A stretch of 60,979 nt of DNA from Scytalidium lignicola (lineage: Eukaryota; Ascomycota; Leotiomycetes), in the NCBI GenBank assembly GCA_002812745.2, contig NCSJ02000262.1, positions 1 through 60,979 of the forward strand, written 5' to 3'. Each line of letters starts with the position of its first letter. The stretch's first letter is position 1. The position numbers and the translations under genes are program-made. The notes beneath the pieces are model-generated. The model made no database searches. It was not told the origin of the DNA and saw only the letters and a list, made by a program, of their open reading frames with translations. Shown here in pieces: positions 40,892 through 54,803 of this stretch.

Positions 40892-42895
40892 ATGAGTTCT
40901 ATGATCAAAAAGAAGGGCGCCTTGAGCTTCAAGCCCAAGGCCCCGCAAATTAGAAGACCGCCTGGTGCTGCTTCTACACCATCCTCCACGCGCCCGAGCG
41001 TCGAACGTCAAACGCAAACCCCAGCACCTATTGTGAAGCCTATTGAAATCGAATCAATATCTATCGCAGCCGCAGAGAGTTCTGCCGAAGTAACGACTAC
41101 GAATCGATCAAATGAAACCCCGCAGTCAGACGTTACAGCTGAAAGCTCGCCTTCTATAATTACTGTCTCTGTTGACGGAACTGTAGCTGAAAAACCTGCT
41201 TCGAAAAGGAAAGCTGTCACTGATGTGGAAGTTTCCGAATTAGAACGTGCCAAAAAGAGACCAGCTCGCAACGTCCCAACTTCTCGTATCAAGCCAGCCG
41301 AAGGTACACTTCTCCCGACAAGCCATGTAGTAGTTGATGCCGAAGAGTCCATTCAACCCGAGCATACCTCGTCTATCCAAGAACCAGTTAGTCCAAACGG
41401 CCCCTCAAGCGGATCAATACCAGAACCAGATACCCCCATCACGATGCAAACCACCTCAGGTCATGATAGAGAAGGGATACCAGAGCTACGGCAGGACGGT
41501 CTAGGTGGTGCAGGTCATAATGAAACAATCTTAAGTGCCAGAGGCACCAATTTCAAGGCAGTCAGCCACAATGAAAGAATTACAGAAGTCACTACGACCC
41601 CAATTGCGCAAGATGTTCCGATATCATTATACCCTGACCCAACAGCTGCTGGAGGCATTGATTTATCCGCCATGGGGGCTGGCGAAGTCAATCAGGTCGC
41701 AAACGTTATCCCAATGGAACCGCTGAACCCAGACGGAACATCGGCAGCATCAGAAATAGATGCATCTACGGAACCGGATAAACGCAGAAAGCAGCCTCGC
41801 AAACGGCGGATAGCTCAAGGTGAGGAAGGCGCAGATGTTAGAGCTACGATCGAGATTCAGCTTAATAGACCTCGCAGAGTAGGACGAAAAACATCCGAGA
41901 AAAAGAAAGAGCCCAAGAAGAAGAAGCAAAGAGCCGTTACCCCAGAAGGAGCAGAACTAGATAAAATCGAGCCATCTGTTGTCAAAATGGCTGAGCTTTG
42001 TCAAGATCTACGGATTGGACAGAAATTTAGCAAGCATGATGAAATTAAGCAGAGAGATATTCAAAAGAAAGCCAAGACTAAACTAGCAATCCCTAATCCT
42101 GAATCAGTTCCGCCAGAAGAAGAGGCAAATAGAAGAGAATCAGATGCCGCAAATGCTGAAGCAGATGATGCAGAGGTCCAAGTTGGACCTATTGCTGGTC
42201 CTCAGATGCGCGTCATTGATGGACAAATTGTCCTTGATGATTCAACTCTTGTTCTAGATCGACATAAGCGTGCAGCTGCAGAAGGACTAGCCATGGAAGA
42301 AGTAGAGGAGAACGATTTCACTCGAGTAGTTACATCTGCTACGTATATGAAGCGAGAGAAGGCACAGAGTTGGGATTCAGCAGCGGAAGAGATCTTTTAC
42401 AAAGGACTTCGTATGTTCGGCACGGATTTTCAGACGATATCCAAAATGTTCCCCCACCGCAACCGCCGACAGATCAAGTTGAAGTTCAATAGGGAGGAAA
42501 GGATTAACCCTGATAAGATCACCAAAGCTCTAGTCGGAGAACGGATTACTATTGACATGGAGGAGTATCAATCTCTTACAGGCCTCCAGTATGAGGAGGT
42601 GGCAGATATAGAAGCCGAGCGAGCAAGGATTGATAAGGAGCATGAAGCAGAAGCACAGGCTCTTCTTGCTGAACTCGCTGAAGTTACAAGACAGAAAAAA
42701 GCGGCCATCCACGCCAACGCAGGCAAGAAAGGGACGGATTCATCGAAAGAAAATAATTCAGGCGCCGACAATGAGGACGGGAAGGCTAGTGCAGCATCCA
42801 AGTCCAAGAAGAAATCGGCGAAAACAAAGAAGAAGAACATACATAGCGTGAGCGGTGGCGGTGAAGAAGTTGAGGTACTTGGTACTGTTGCTTGA
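40892..42895 (+). CDS. BDP1: TFIIIB subunit B'' (Bdp1)
   Basis: Intronless, 667 aa. The first 300 residues are Ser/Thr/Pro/Glu-rich and disordered. A basic tract (KKKEPKKKKQR) follows near 340. The SANT/Myb domain sits at about residues 490-540: SWDSAAEEIFYKGLRMFGTDF then HRNRRQIKLKFNREE. This is the hallmark of Bdp1, which with Brf1 and TBP forms TFIIIB and recruits RNA polymerase III to tRNA and 5S genes. The C-terminus is Lys-rich. Start chosen as the first ATG; MSSMIKKKGALSFKPKAPQ resembles the N-terminus of other fungal Bdp1 proteins. Confidence 0.92.
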   Translation: MSSMIKKKGALSFKPKAPQIRRPPGAASTPSSTRPSVERQTQTPAPIVKPIEIESISIAAAESSAEVTTTNRSNETPQSDVTAESSPSIITVSVDGTVAEKPASKRKAVTDVEVSELERAKKRPARNVPTSRIKPAEGTLLPTSHVVVDAEESIQPEHTSSIQEPVSPNGPSSGSIPEPDTPITMQTTSGHDREGIPELRQDGLGGAGHNETILSARGTNFKAVSHNERITEVTTTPIAQDVPISLYPDPTAAGGIDLSAMGAGEVNQVANVIPMEPLNPDGTSAASEIDASTEPDKRRKQPRKRRIAQGEEGADVRATIEIQLNRPRRVGRKTSEKKKEPKKKKQRAVTPEGAELDKIEPSVVKMAELCQDLRIGQKFSKHDEIKQRDIQKKAKTKLAIPNPESVPPEEEANRRESDAANAEADDAEVQVGPIAGPQMRVIDGQIVLDDSTLVLDRHKRAAAEGLAMEEVEENDFTRVVTSATYMKREKAQSWDSAAEEIFYKGLRMFGTDFQTISKMFPHRNRRQIKLKFNREERINPDKITKALVGERITIDMEEYQSLTGLQYEEVADIEAERARIDKEHEAEAQALLAELAEVTRQKKAAIHANAGKKGTDSSKENNSGADNEDGKASAASKSKKKSAKTKKKNIHSVSGGGEEVEVLGTVA

Positions 42896-43740
42896 TGTTT
42901 GAAGCTCAAAGGTCACATACGTTGGGACTGTGGTATTCAACGAAGCCAATAGACGGACCGGGGCGGTCTCTAGATGTTGTAGCCTTATAGCACAACTATA
43001 CTATTATTATTAGAGGAATGCAGGACTACAGAACTGTACATGCAGATTTGGCAGTGGAGCAATGTGACCTAGCAACACATGAAAGCTATCTAATTTAGCC
43101 GAGCCCTAGGCCAAGACCACAAGTAGCAAATACGTAACGTATAAGTAAGTTTTAATAAGTTGACAACTCTTTCCGCAAATATTTCTCAGCACCGCATCTG
43201 GTAGTTATAATTGACACACGGTACCATATTTGCACTATCCGCACGAGGCAAAAAGCAGAAGGATGACAGGCCCGAACTGCCGTCCTAGCAAGGACGAAGG
43301 CGCCCCCTCAAAACCCTTCCCAAACTGCCGGGGTTTACCCGTGACCCCGCCATTGCTAGCGGAACGCGGAAGACCGGACGATCTTCAACCTCCCTTTGAG
43401 CCCTTAAACTTTCGGTCTATACGGTCCGAAGGAGCTTTTGACACTCGTCTCGTGTTTAGATCTGTGGATAATTACAGTGTCCCATTTACTATCAGACTAA
43501 CAACTGCTAAAATGCCTAGGAAACACAGGCGTGATTCGAGTTACTCGATCTTATATATACCGCCAGATCGTTCCCACTCCCCATTCCCCATTCCACTTCT
43601 CATCTGGAGAAAAGATATATCCGTGAACCCTATTACATTGGAGCCTGTAGCTTTCGTACTTTCATTTTACCCGCGAGCATACTAAGTTGTGTTTTCCTCC
43701 TTTTCTATTATATTAATTCAAAAATCTCAAGAGCATTGAG
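42896..43740. promoter_or_regulatory. BDP1 3' side and GH1 promoter
   Basis: 845 bp. The right part is pyrimidine-rich before the GH1 start. An open frame at 43230-43685 looks random in composition and is not called. Confidence 0.45.
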
Positions 43741-45337
<1,597 letters not shown>

Positions 45338-45730
45338 ATATCATTAGGATTTTTTTATGTCGACTAAAAAGGAAATTGACATCAGATATTGCTTACTTTA
45401 TGAGAAAAATAGTAGGTATTAGTATCAAATAAAGCCATTAAACCGATGTAGTTTGGGTGCCTGCCTGTCCATTACGGAACAGGATATGTATCGTAACAGT
45501 GTCTTACGCTCTTTTATCATACCACCCTTTTCCGACCCATTTATATACGCCCCATTGCTACAAGAACCGATTAGGTACGGAAGTCATGCCTTTGGAAACA
45601 GAACAGTTGATCCTGTAATGCCTTCTAAAGCGAAATCTCAACGCTAGTGCAAAGAGCACAGGAAGATGATATCCTGGAGAAGGTCGAATTCAAGCCATTG
45701 CTGCTCCAAAGGTCGTTTACTCCGCAACTT
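45338..45730. other. Convergent 3' ends, GH1 / GFA
   Basis: 393 bp, no gene visible. An AATAAA-like signal occurs near 45428. Confidence 0.4.
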
Positions 45731-46551
45731 CTAGATACCACCGCTCACAGCTATCTTCCCACCATCCATATCATCTAGTTTCCTCTTACTACTAGCAACC
45801 GTCTCTCCCTCTCCACCATCATCAGTCCACTCTACAATCTCCCACTCGACCCTTGTCCTACCATCATTACTCCTTCTTTGGCCTCTTGTCCGCCTCAACT
45901 TCCCTAATTTACTTCCCTGAACCAAGGTCTCGAACCAAGGCACAGTCTCTCTCTCCTCGCTCTCCGGTTCTGTCTCCTGTATTCTTGCAGCATCAGATCT
46001 ACCATTCCCAGTCTCCGAATCAGAATCAAGAGCCTCTCTGGGTAAAAGCCCCATGTCTTCGAGATCCCGTAGATCGGAGCCCGTTAGGGAGCCCAGAGTT
46101 AAAGAGATGTAGTCCGCCTCGCTAGGCGGGGATTCAGACCAGTATGTCAACGGGGTACCGCAGAAGCCGCAGAAGTAGCGCTTAGTGCTTTCTTCGAGTG
46201 GGGAGGTGTAGCTTCGTCTTATGCTACTGTGGGTTTCGTCATCGAAGAAGGCGTAGGTTGATGAATGGTACCATGAGAGTGGCACACGAAGCCAGGCAGA
46301 TAGCGGGGTAGCTTGGGAACGACCTAGTAGAGGGAGAGAGAGGTCAGAAAGAAGATTTATAATTTTCGTAGGCAGATTCTTTTTAAAAAGAAGAATTGTT
46401 TGTAATAATTATAGATGGGATTGAACCTACGATGCAATGGATTGTTGTCGAATAGAACCTGAGGAACTTCCGTTGCATCTTGTGGAATGATCACTGTGTA
46501 TTGGTTCCGGCCGCAAGAACAACCCCCGCGAAGAGGTCGATGGATGCTCAT
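45731..46551 (-). CDS. GFA/CENP-V-type zinc protein
   Basis: Two exons, 46551-46431 and 46323-45731, encode 237 aa. The N-terminus MSIHRPLRGGCSCGRNQY has the first Cys pair of the GFA (glutathione-dependent formaldehyde-activating) fold; FCGFCGTPLTYW supplies the CxxC pair. The PLSAWLRVPLSWY segment between them is typical. Past residue 130 the protein extends into an acidic, Arg-rich tail without known domain. The family binds zinc and some members bind glutathione adducts; the fungal function is not established. The frame stays open to 46650, but the family start fits 46551. Confidence 0.82.
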
Positions 46552-48249
46552 TCTGACTGAAGGAGTGGATGGGTAAATATTAAGATGTGAATAGTTTCGC
46601 AGATTGTGTTTTTCGGAGGTTGGGTCCAAGTTTTTGATACTTTCTGACAAAAAGGGAGTGTTTAAACAATGTTGATGGCGTCAGGCGTGGAGTGTTCCAG
46701 TATCTTCCGTTTCAAGTCTTTGTAACGGAATCGTACAGCAAACGTTCAACTAATCGTAGCAATGTTTGAACTGTCTTCAGTCAATTTGACATCTCTTTAT
46801 AGTTCACAGGACAAGGTATCTCGGTATCAATTTACTTGACATCCAGTGCTCGATTCTAGAGGTTTGTTAGAAAGCGGCTGGATAACGTAGTGGTATGAGG
46901 ACGGTTTAGGAGCCTGTAACAAGTACCATAGTGGAAATGGCGGGGTACTTAAGCCGCCTCTTCTCGCCCCGAGATGCTGCAAACATGACCTGATCTCAGG
47001 CAGTAGCAAGGCAAGAATGCTATTGCTTTTCTTAGAAATATCCATCGCGAACCTCATCGAATAATGGAAAGTTACTTGTTCGATCCAGTTTCCACTCTCG
47101 GATTGCTATGTTGCGGCTTTCAAACCTTCTTTCACTAGCCTCGATGGTTCATTTATGGAGCAAGGTACTGGTTAGCTCCCTTCAGAAGTCACACCTACCA
47201 ACCAAGTGCATAAGAATAGAACTTTGGGTTCAGGAGTGTCAGCATAACAAGGCAATCCCAAAAATATACCCTTTAGAAACAAGCAAGATTTTGAAGATAT
47301 ATCAAAGAGATGGCCAGGAAATTTCAGAGCGGAATTGCATTGTTACAGAAAGCGAGACGAGCAACAGCAGAAGTACAGTACCGCACCCCACTACGGTGCA
47401 ACAGAAGAGTTAATTGCATCGCCACACACCAACTGTCCAATTTTTAGAGAAGGCGAGGAACTAGCTATGAAACTTCTATTGCTTCAATAAATCTAGCACA
47501 AAACACCGAAATATTGTCTTTACTTGACAGAGGCGACCCGGAGACATCCGAAGACGCTAGAGATTTGTTGAAGACTTCAAATGCCGACGGCCATGATTCG
47601 GCAAGACCGAGCAACACTGCCAAAGCTCAATCCAGAGGGTGAACTTATAGATATGTCAACCCGATGTTGATGGCAGTATAAGTACTTGTATACCTTCGAT
47701 CCAAAAATAGGTGGAATTTTCGAGAAGCCTTGTGGAATTAAAGCCAACATGCGTTGGGGGGGGCCTCGGGGCCTCGGTGGGTTGGCGATGCGGCAAAGAG
47801 AAAGATGACGGTCGACTGACTGTGGGGTAGACTCCCCAGGTGGAGGCCTTTTGCTCGAATCAAACGCCGTTTGAAGAAAACTCTCTCGGCATGTCTAGTC
47901 ATCAACCCATGGTCTGGGCCTAGCAGTCGCCATCAAAGCCAATCACAGGACCCAAATTCCTGATTATACGCCAGGTGCAGGCAAGTGGAAAGCCTGCGTG
48001 CCTGCCGTATGGCATCACTCGTCGGATTGAGCAGTGCCGTAGTTGGTCGCTTCGCATCCCGCACCAGTCAGATGTACGGGCGTAATTATTCTTAAATTCT
48101 ACTTCTTCCATTCAATTCCCTCCTCTCACACATTGTCATTGACTATCATTGACAAATTTCCCTCCCTCTCAGGTACTACGTACCTACTCCCGTCAAACCA
48201 TCGTACAAGAAAGCAACAATTACAGGAAAATCCCCCGAAATTGAAAATC
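46552..48249. other. Intergenic: GFA promoter and ALA synthase promoter
   Basis: About 1.7 kb without a recognisable gene. Frames at 46827-47057 and 47108-47413 have no family resemblance. The last 150 bp before the ALAS start are pyrimidine-rich, as expected for its leader. Confidence 0.5.
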
Positions 48250-50149
48250 ATGGACGCTGTTCTTCGTCAATCCAAGGGAGTCTGTCCTTTCCTCAAGAAG
48301 ACGTCTCCTGCAACCCTTCGCGCCCTGTCTACTTCCACCCGCCCTCAGCCTTCCCCAGGTGGTGGCAGCATGTCTAATTTGCAGACCATCGCTCGTCGCT
48401 GCCCAATTATGGGCAAAGCGCTCGCTGTCCAGACTGCGAAGTGTGCAAAGCTCGGTCCTGGGGGTGTGGCTGGTGTCACCGCAATTCGCGCATTCTCCGG
48501 CAAAAGTCATACCGGCAAAGCTAGAATCCATACCAGCAGGTCTTTCGAGGCCAGAGCTGTGGAGGATACTCTACTTGGGAAGGAGAAAGGTCTGTCCCCA
48601 GCCGCTTCGGTGTCACAAAGGTTTTACCCCGCTAACAGTTCTATCAATTACAGTTCCGTTCAATCCGCCTGCAAAGAACAGTCACCCCTCTGGACACCAC
48701 AATGCTCAAAAATTCGACTACGAGGCATTCTACGCTGCAGAATTGGACAAGAAGCACCAAGACAAATCTTACCGCTACTTCAACAACATCAATCGATTAG
48801 CAAAAGAATTCCCTCGTGCCCACATGGCTCGTAAGGAGGATAAAGTTACTGTCTGGTGTTCTAACGACTACCTTGGAATGGGTGGCAACCCGAAAGTGTT
48901 GCAGACCATGCATGAAACTCTTGAAGAATATGGAGCTGGCGCTGGTGGAACCCGAAATATCTCCGGGCACAATAGGCATGCCTTGGAGCTTGAAGCTTCA
49001 ATCGCTAAACTCCACAAAAAGGATGCTGCACTGGTCTTTTCCTCTTGCTATGTTGCCAATGATGCTACTTTAGGTGTTCTAGGTAGCAAGCTTCCCGACT
49101 GTGTTTTCTTTTCCGACAGTCTTAACCATGCGTCTATGATTCAAGGTATTAGGCACTCTGGTGCTAAGAAGATGGTGTTTAAGCACAATGATCTCGCGGA
49201 CCTTGAAGCGAAGCTCGCATCGGTTCCACGAGACGTGCCGAAAATTATCGCCTTTGAATCTGTCTACAGCATGTGTGGATCCATTGGTCCAATTGAGGGT
49301 ATTTGTGATCTTGCTGAAAAGTACGGAGCGCTTACCTTCCTCGATGAAGTCCATGCCGTAGGCATGTATGGACCACATGGTGCTGGTGTTGCAGAGCACC
49401 TAGATTATGAGGCTCATCTGAATGGTCGTCCTCGTGGCACCATCATGGACCGCATTGATATTATCACTGCCACCCTAGGAAAGGCTTATGGCTGTGTTGG
49501 TGGTTACATAGCTGGAAGTCACAAAATGGTAGATACCATTCGCTCTCTAGCACCTGGATTCATCTTCACCACCTCCCTACCCCCGGCAACTATGGCAGGA
49601 GCAAGAGCTGCTATCGAATATCAGGCGGAATACCAAGGTGATCGCCGCCTTCAACAGCTACATACTCGCGCTGTGAAAGAGGAGCTCTGCGCCCGCGATA
49701 TCCCCGTCATCCATAACCCGTCCCATATCATCCCCATCCTTGTTGGAAATGCAGAGCTTGCAAAAAAGGCCTCTGATATGCTCCTGGAGGACCACAACAT
49801 TTATGTGCAATCTATCAATTATCCCACCGTCCCTGTTGGCCAAGAACGACTCCGGATCACACCCACACCGGGCCACAAGCGCGAGTACCGCGAAAAACTG
49901 GTGTCAGCCATCGACTCCGTCTTTAATGAGCTCGGTATTAAACGAACTTCTGACTGGGCTGCTGAAGGCGGTTTCATCGGGGTCGGCGAGCCTGGCAAGG
50001 CCATTGAGCCGCCGCTCTGGACCGATGAACAGCTTGGCGTTGCCCAGGTCGTGAAGGAAATCAATGCCTCCCGTCCTAATGGTGTCATGGAAGCTTTGCT
50101 TGAGCGTGAGACCAAAAATACCGTCCAGGCTATTCACGCTGCGGCATAA
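48250..50149 (+). CDS. HEM1: 5-aminolevulinate synthase, mitochondrial
   Basis: Two exons, 48250-48589 and 48654-50149, encode 611 aa. The enzyme condenses glycine and succinyl-CoA to 5-aminolevulinate, the first step of heme synthesis, in the mitochondrial matrix. The N-terminal 115 residues are basic and Ser/Thr/Ala-rich (mitochondrial presequence) and include two Cys-Pro motifs, VCPFLKK and RCPIMGK, matching heme-regulatory motifs. The catalytic core starts near KFDYEAFY and includes [22 protein letters not shown] and the PLP lysine K390 in TATLGKAYG. The C-terminal extension after PTPGH is normal for fungi. The donor of the single intron is GTCTGT. Retrograde heme control through the CP motifs is inferred from the family. 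Confidence 0.97.
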
Positions 50150-51571
50150 AGTGATTTTCGTCTTGCTTCCTCGTCTCATCAGCCTTGTGAGGTTGATGTG
50201 AAGCGAGCAGCTTGCACGAATAATAATTGACGAAAGGATGGCTCATCGGACCCGAAACCACGATCTTTGGAGCGATTGATGCACTGATGAAGAGGATGTT
50301 GATTTGAACTTAGTTGATTAATGTAGTTTTTGGATCTTGATTCGATGATTTGCACGATGTTCTTTGAATATCTGCCTTTCTTGGTATCTTGACCACACAA
50401 TGTGAATCACATTTACAAACCACCACATATTTTGACATCTACCTTATCTGCATGAAATGACGTGTGTCGTTCGTTCCCGCCTCCTGAAATCCTTTGTGTT
50501 AAAAACTTCAAATCGAGAGCTTTTGTTTCTCAAAGCTGTAAACCAACCACCTCATATGTTAATTGTTCTGTAAATTCTGCGATATCATTTAACATCATAG
50601 TGCAGAGGCAACTGTTGACTTGCCTGGAAAGCATGACTGCTGAGGGGAAGCAGAAAGGCAGGGAGGATACAGCCTCCAATCACAGTTAACAATCGCAGGA
50701 CTTTTCACTAACTTATGTAGTGCGGGATTAGTAAATGACTTTACAGTAGTCATATGCACGAGGTTTAGACAGCTTTTATAGTGAAAAGGCTTGTCTTCCA
50801 GCCTCAGAATTATAGGCCTTTCGTCGATGCCTTCTGAGACACTCCTAACGGCTGCGCGCATTGAATTTACAGAAGGTTTAGGCATACACGTGCCTAGGAA
50901 TTTAGGTTTGAACGCCTGAACAAAGCGCGATACTGTAAGTTTCCGCGCGGATGCACATCCTCAACGGTTCTAGCCACGGCTGTCTCAGATCGCGGATAAC
51001 GTCCAGCCCCTCGCGACAGGGTCTTGTACATCACCAGCCTCCAGAATTTCTCTCGGATTTTACGGCCCTCTTGAAAAAATTGTGTCATGCATTCTTTCTT
51101 TGCACAAACAACGAATTGTTTATATATATGATTTGAAAGGCACTGCCAGATTTCTGAAGTGAACCCACGCATGAAGCGTCTCATAGCAATCCATAGCAAA
51201 ACAGCTATATCGCTGGGGTATTAGAATACCTGAGACACCAGTCGATCCGCCATTGGATTCAGAAAACGTTTTGATTTCTGCTTTTCCGTCCGGACTCGGA
51301 TTTTCCGACCTCAGAATCTATTTTCAGAGCTCTTATTTATCATCTCTGAAATATATTGGATTCATCATCTCAAAACAAATCCTCCTGGAATTTGGGCATC
51401 GAATTAATTAGTTCTCCTGGAATTCAAGGTCCCAATCGAGCACAATCACGCGTGGTTGAGCTACTATTACGACCCCAGGCGACTATCGAAATCAGGCATA
51501 CCGGTAAACACAACCAATCCACACGAGCCAAGCAGAGTACGTGTCGATCGACCGAAACACCAATAATTAAT
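50150..51571. other. Intergenic between ALAS and the coiled-coil gene
   Basis: 1.4 kb. The frame of the next gene is open upstream to 51356 without an ATG. No other feature is seen. Confidence 0.45.
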
Positions 51572-53134
51572 ATGTGGACCACAACCTTGGACGATTCGGG
51601 GGTGCCCATGTCGGACAATCGACCACCCTTCGCTAGCAACCTCCCCAAAGCCCTTATTTCACATCGACAAACTATTTCATCTACCTCTCGAGACACTTCT
51701 CGAAAATCATCGTTTCAGGAGATCTGGGCTGAGGACTACTGCGCACAGCATTATGATGATTCAACGGGCGAGAACACTTTTGGAAATATTATCTTACCGC
51801 CTCCTCCAGCTACGTTGACGTCAACTTCTCAGCCAACAAATATAACCGAGGAACCCTGGAAACGACAAACTCAGGGGCATAAAAGATCTTTAACAGCACT
51901 ATTACCATTTCGAAATCGGGCGAATTCACGAGCTGGAGAGAAATCTCCTGTCAAGGAGAAGGAGGAGCTAGACTTCACGCCGACTTTGATAGGCGATACA
52001 GAGGGCGAGGGAAACGTTGCAGATAAGAAAAGTAGCCTGAGCGGTTGGTTTTCAGGAAGTTCAGCTCCGGTAGCTTTCGGTATTCCTATCGGCGAGCAAG
52101 ACACCATTCCACCTCTTGCAAAGATAGCAACACAGTCGAGAGATCAATCTCCGGACCGATCTCCAACAAAACTACAAAAACGACCTACGATGTCGCCCGA
52201 TTGCTCTCCAACATCCTCGTCTCGTTTCAGCATCTTCACAAGCAAACAAAAATCCGCATCAACGAGGGTCTCTGCAAGCCTTGACAATGAATTTCTTAAC
52301 TTGGACCTTGATGCTGCACTCTTCCCCGGTGGTCGGGAACCATGCTCTCCAGCTGCCTACACTCGCATTCTAGAGAACGCCGAATCTCTTTTCCTAAGAA
52401 TGCAAACGGCTTACAAACTCCGCACGGTCGCTCTTTCCGAGACCCTAGATGAGATGCATGCCCAAAAAGAAGATCTAGACGAAGCTGAAACTCGGGCAGA
52501 ACATCTGAAGCTCCAATTGCAAGACATGGCAAGCAGGGCTGCTGAGAAGGACGTTGTGATAGAATCATTGAAAGCGGAGTTAGAAGAGGAGAGAAGACTA
52601 CGTAAGGAGAGGGAGCGAAGTATAATTCTTGTTAAAGGCGAAACGGAAGACGAGGATGAAGATCTTGGTATATCTCGAGCACAGTCCCGGGCAGGATGGC
52701 GAAAAAGTCATAGTTCAATCGATACTGATATGGATGCTGAGACCGAGAGTCTGCGGGCGGAAAGCATATTTTCGAGCCCTGCTGGTTCATCGAGATCTTG
52801 TGCTAGTCCGGCACCTACATTCGAAAGCACCCCCGAGATTGGCCAGGCAAGCTTTGCTAAAATGGTAAGCGTCCCAGCTCCTAGGGGAGTTGGCATGGAC
52901 AGACCAAGGACAGTTCAACACACCAGTACGTTTCAGAAATTTTTGAAGGGGATCTCTAGCATCAGTGAGATGGAAGGGGAAGGGTGCAGCAATTGCAGAG
53001 GAAAAGATGCCAGCGCTGCCTGGGATACGGTTGATATATTGAAGGCCGAGAACAAGGGGCTCAAAGAGCACGTCCAACAGCTAGAAGCTGCCGTTGACGG
53101 AGCATTGGACGTTTGCTTTGGCGTTGGCGTTTGA
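51572..53134 (+). CDS. Unrecognised coiled-coil protein
   Basis: I do not recognise this protein. From the first in-frame ATG (51572, MWTTTLDDSG) it is 520 aa, intronless. The first 250 residues are Ser/Thr/Pro-rich with short basic patches and an SQSPDRSPTK-like stretch, suggesting phosphorylation. A central coiled coil (about residues 335-430) contains AYTRILENAESLFLRMQTAY and heptads with Leu/Glu. The tail has a C-x2-C pair (GCSNCRGK) and a second short coiled coil at the end. Such architecture fits a cytoskeletal or polarity scaffold, but that is only a guess. The open frame continues 72 codons upstream, so an earlier start or unseen 5' exon is possible. Confidence 0.7.
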   Translation: MWTTTLDDSGVPMSDNRPPFASNLPKALISHRQTISSTSRDTSRKSSFQEIWAEDYCAQHYDDSTGENTFGNIILPPPPATLTSTSQPTNITEEPWKRQTQGHKRSLTALLPFRNRANSRAGEKSPVKEKEELDFTPTLIGDTEGEGNVADKKSSLSGWFSGSSAPVAFGIPIGEQDTIPPLAKIATQSRDQSPDRSPTKLQKRPTMSPDCSPTSSSRFSIFTSKQKSASTRVSASLDNEFLNLDLDAALFPGGREPCSPAAYTRILENAESLFLRMQTAYKLRTVALSETLDEMHAQKEDLDEAETRAEHLKLQLQDMASRAAEKDVVIESLKAELEEERRLRKERERSIILVKGETEDEDEDLGISRAQSRAGWRKSHSSIDTDMDAETESLRAESIFSSPAGSSRSCASPAPTFESTPEIGQASFAKMVSVPAPRGVGMDRPRTVQHTSTFQKFLKGISSISEMEGEGCSNCRGKDASAAWDTVDILKAENKGLKEHVQQLEAAVDGALDVCFGVGV

Positions 53135-54803
53135 GTTTTACTCCATTCACTACGGTGTATGGATTATGAAGTTGCGGTCACGATATGATATGATGTTGGA
53201 ATAGATTGGCTTGCATTGTTGAAACAGTAAGATAACACTTTCTCCTTTGTCTTAACTCACAGGAATTTCTTATTTCTGCATACATACACATTACACGCAT
53301 GTTAGGCTGTTCGAGTAGATGGCGTGCTCTTTTTTGCTTTTTTTTTGTAAGGGCTGGACATCCCATAGTAGATGGGATATGAGAGCATCATGGATGGAGT
53401 TGTCTGGAGAGATATAGCATTTGGACATGGCATTGAATGTGTCCTTAGCATATGGATAGCATTATTTCTTTTTGGAGAATGACACAGATATTAGTTTTAA
53501 ACAACTTGCCAAGAGCATGGTTAAGCTTAGCTTTCATTTCTATCTTGTTATTATATTAGCCCGATAGTACAAGGCTGTATGAGATCTTACCAGCATGTAA
53601 TTGACTGTAGATCAAAGATAAGCTAGATCCCAGGAAGTGCAGTGCTTTCGTCATAATAACTTCTGACATCACATAAAAGCAAGTAATTACTGGCTCATAG
53701 AAGCGGTCAATGCGGACGCCGCCAGGCGGCCGAAGTGACCGCGTTGACAAGGTGTGGCGCTTTCTAGCCAGCAAGAAATCACCTCTCAGCCTTGTAGGGG
53801 CTTGCACATATCACGTCTTTCAACTAGCTCAGAAAAATGTACGTAAGTAAGTATCCAAGTCATGACCGTTCCATATGAGCTCAATAAAGATGGCTACGAA
53901 AGGCCAATGGCAGACAAACTATATAGCACAACTTGTTCTTGACTTACCATAGTTACCCTATCTTTTGCGTCAGACAACCACCAAAGAGGGAAAACCAGGA
54001 TCAGTTCCGCCTTGTCTACATAATATCGATAATACAAACCATGTCAGCACTGAAATTTGGCATTGATTTCAAGGATATCAATCTCTGGTTATTTGCATGT
54101 ATATCCTAGTTCAGGATTCGTCTGTTTTCTGTATTGCCGGTGTCTTTTAAGAAAAAGGTGAGTGGCAAGTATTTTGTTCCTGCTGCAAATGTTAGGAGGC
54201 CAGGAAGCCAAGTATGAGCTATGGGATTAGACGGTAGGTGAGCTGAAGAAGCAGGGATTGGTTTGAATATACTTAACCTTGAGCTCTGGGGGATACTCTT
54301 TCATTTTCAACCCTAATAAACAAGGGATATAGAGACAAACAGTGGAGAGAACTATATTATATAGAGAATGCGGAAGTAATTACAAATGTGGACTCTACTG
54401 CACCATATTACTCCTTGGATCGTCAATTCCGAATCAATCAATCTGCTACACTGGGGTAGGGAGTGTGAGATATCCGCGACTATACTTCCTTTTTTGTTAT
54501 TGTAATCATAAAGTCTGAGACTGACGAAGTCTCTGCAGAGTATAAATTTATATTTAAGAGGCTGCAAATGTTCGCGATAATGAGCATCAATGTGTTTAAA
54601 GAAGGAAGTTGTACAGTAATCCGTTCCTTTCGGAGCACGCAAACTTCTTAAAGCCAGGGCCGAGCCTGAGAATCTGTCAACTCTAGTAGATAATAAACAA
54701 CATATTCACAAACGTCTCGAAGTCCCTCCGCTACAACCACACTCGAAGCCACTGACCTTAAAGAATCTTAACCTAGCTCTCTAGTAACAGACCCTGACCA
54801 GGA
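53135..54803. other. Intergenic, no gene recognised
   Basis: 1.7 kb of mostly AT-rich sequence. It includes a short GC-rich island near 53710-53750 and a small palindrome at 53363-53379 (CATCCCATAGTAGATGGG). No coding signal. Confidence 0.5.

Noticed and set aside
43230..43685. 151-codon frame upstream of GH1
   Set aside because: Random-looking composition in a promoter region; no family.
46830..46960. Possible tRNA-like fold
   Set aside because: No A and B boxes at correct spacing and no paired acceptor stem.
47108..47413. 101-codon frame in the 1.7-kb gap
   Set aside because: No domain or splice pattern.
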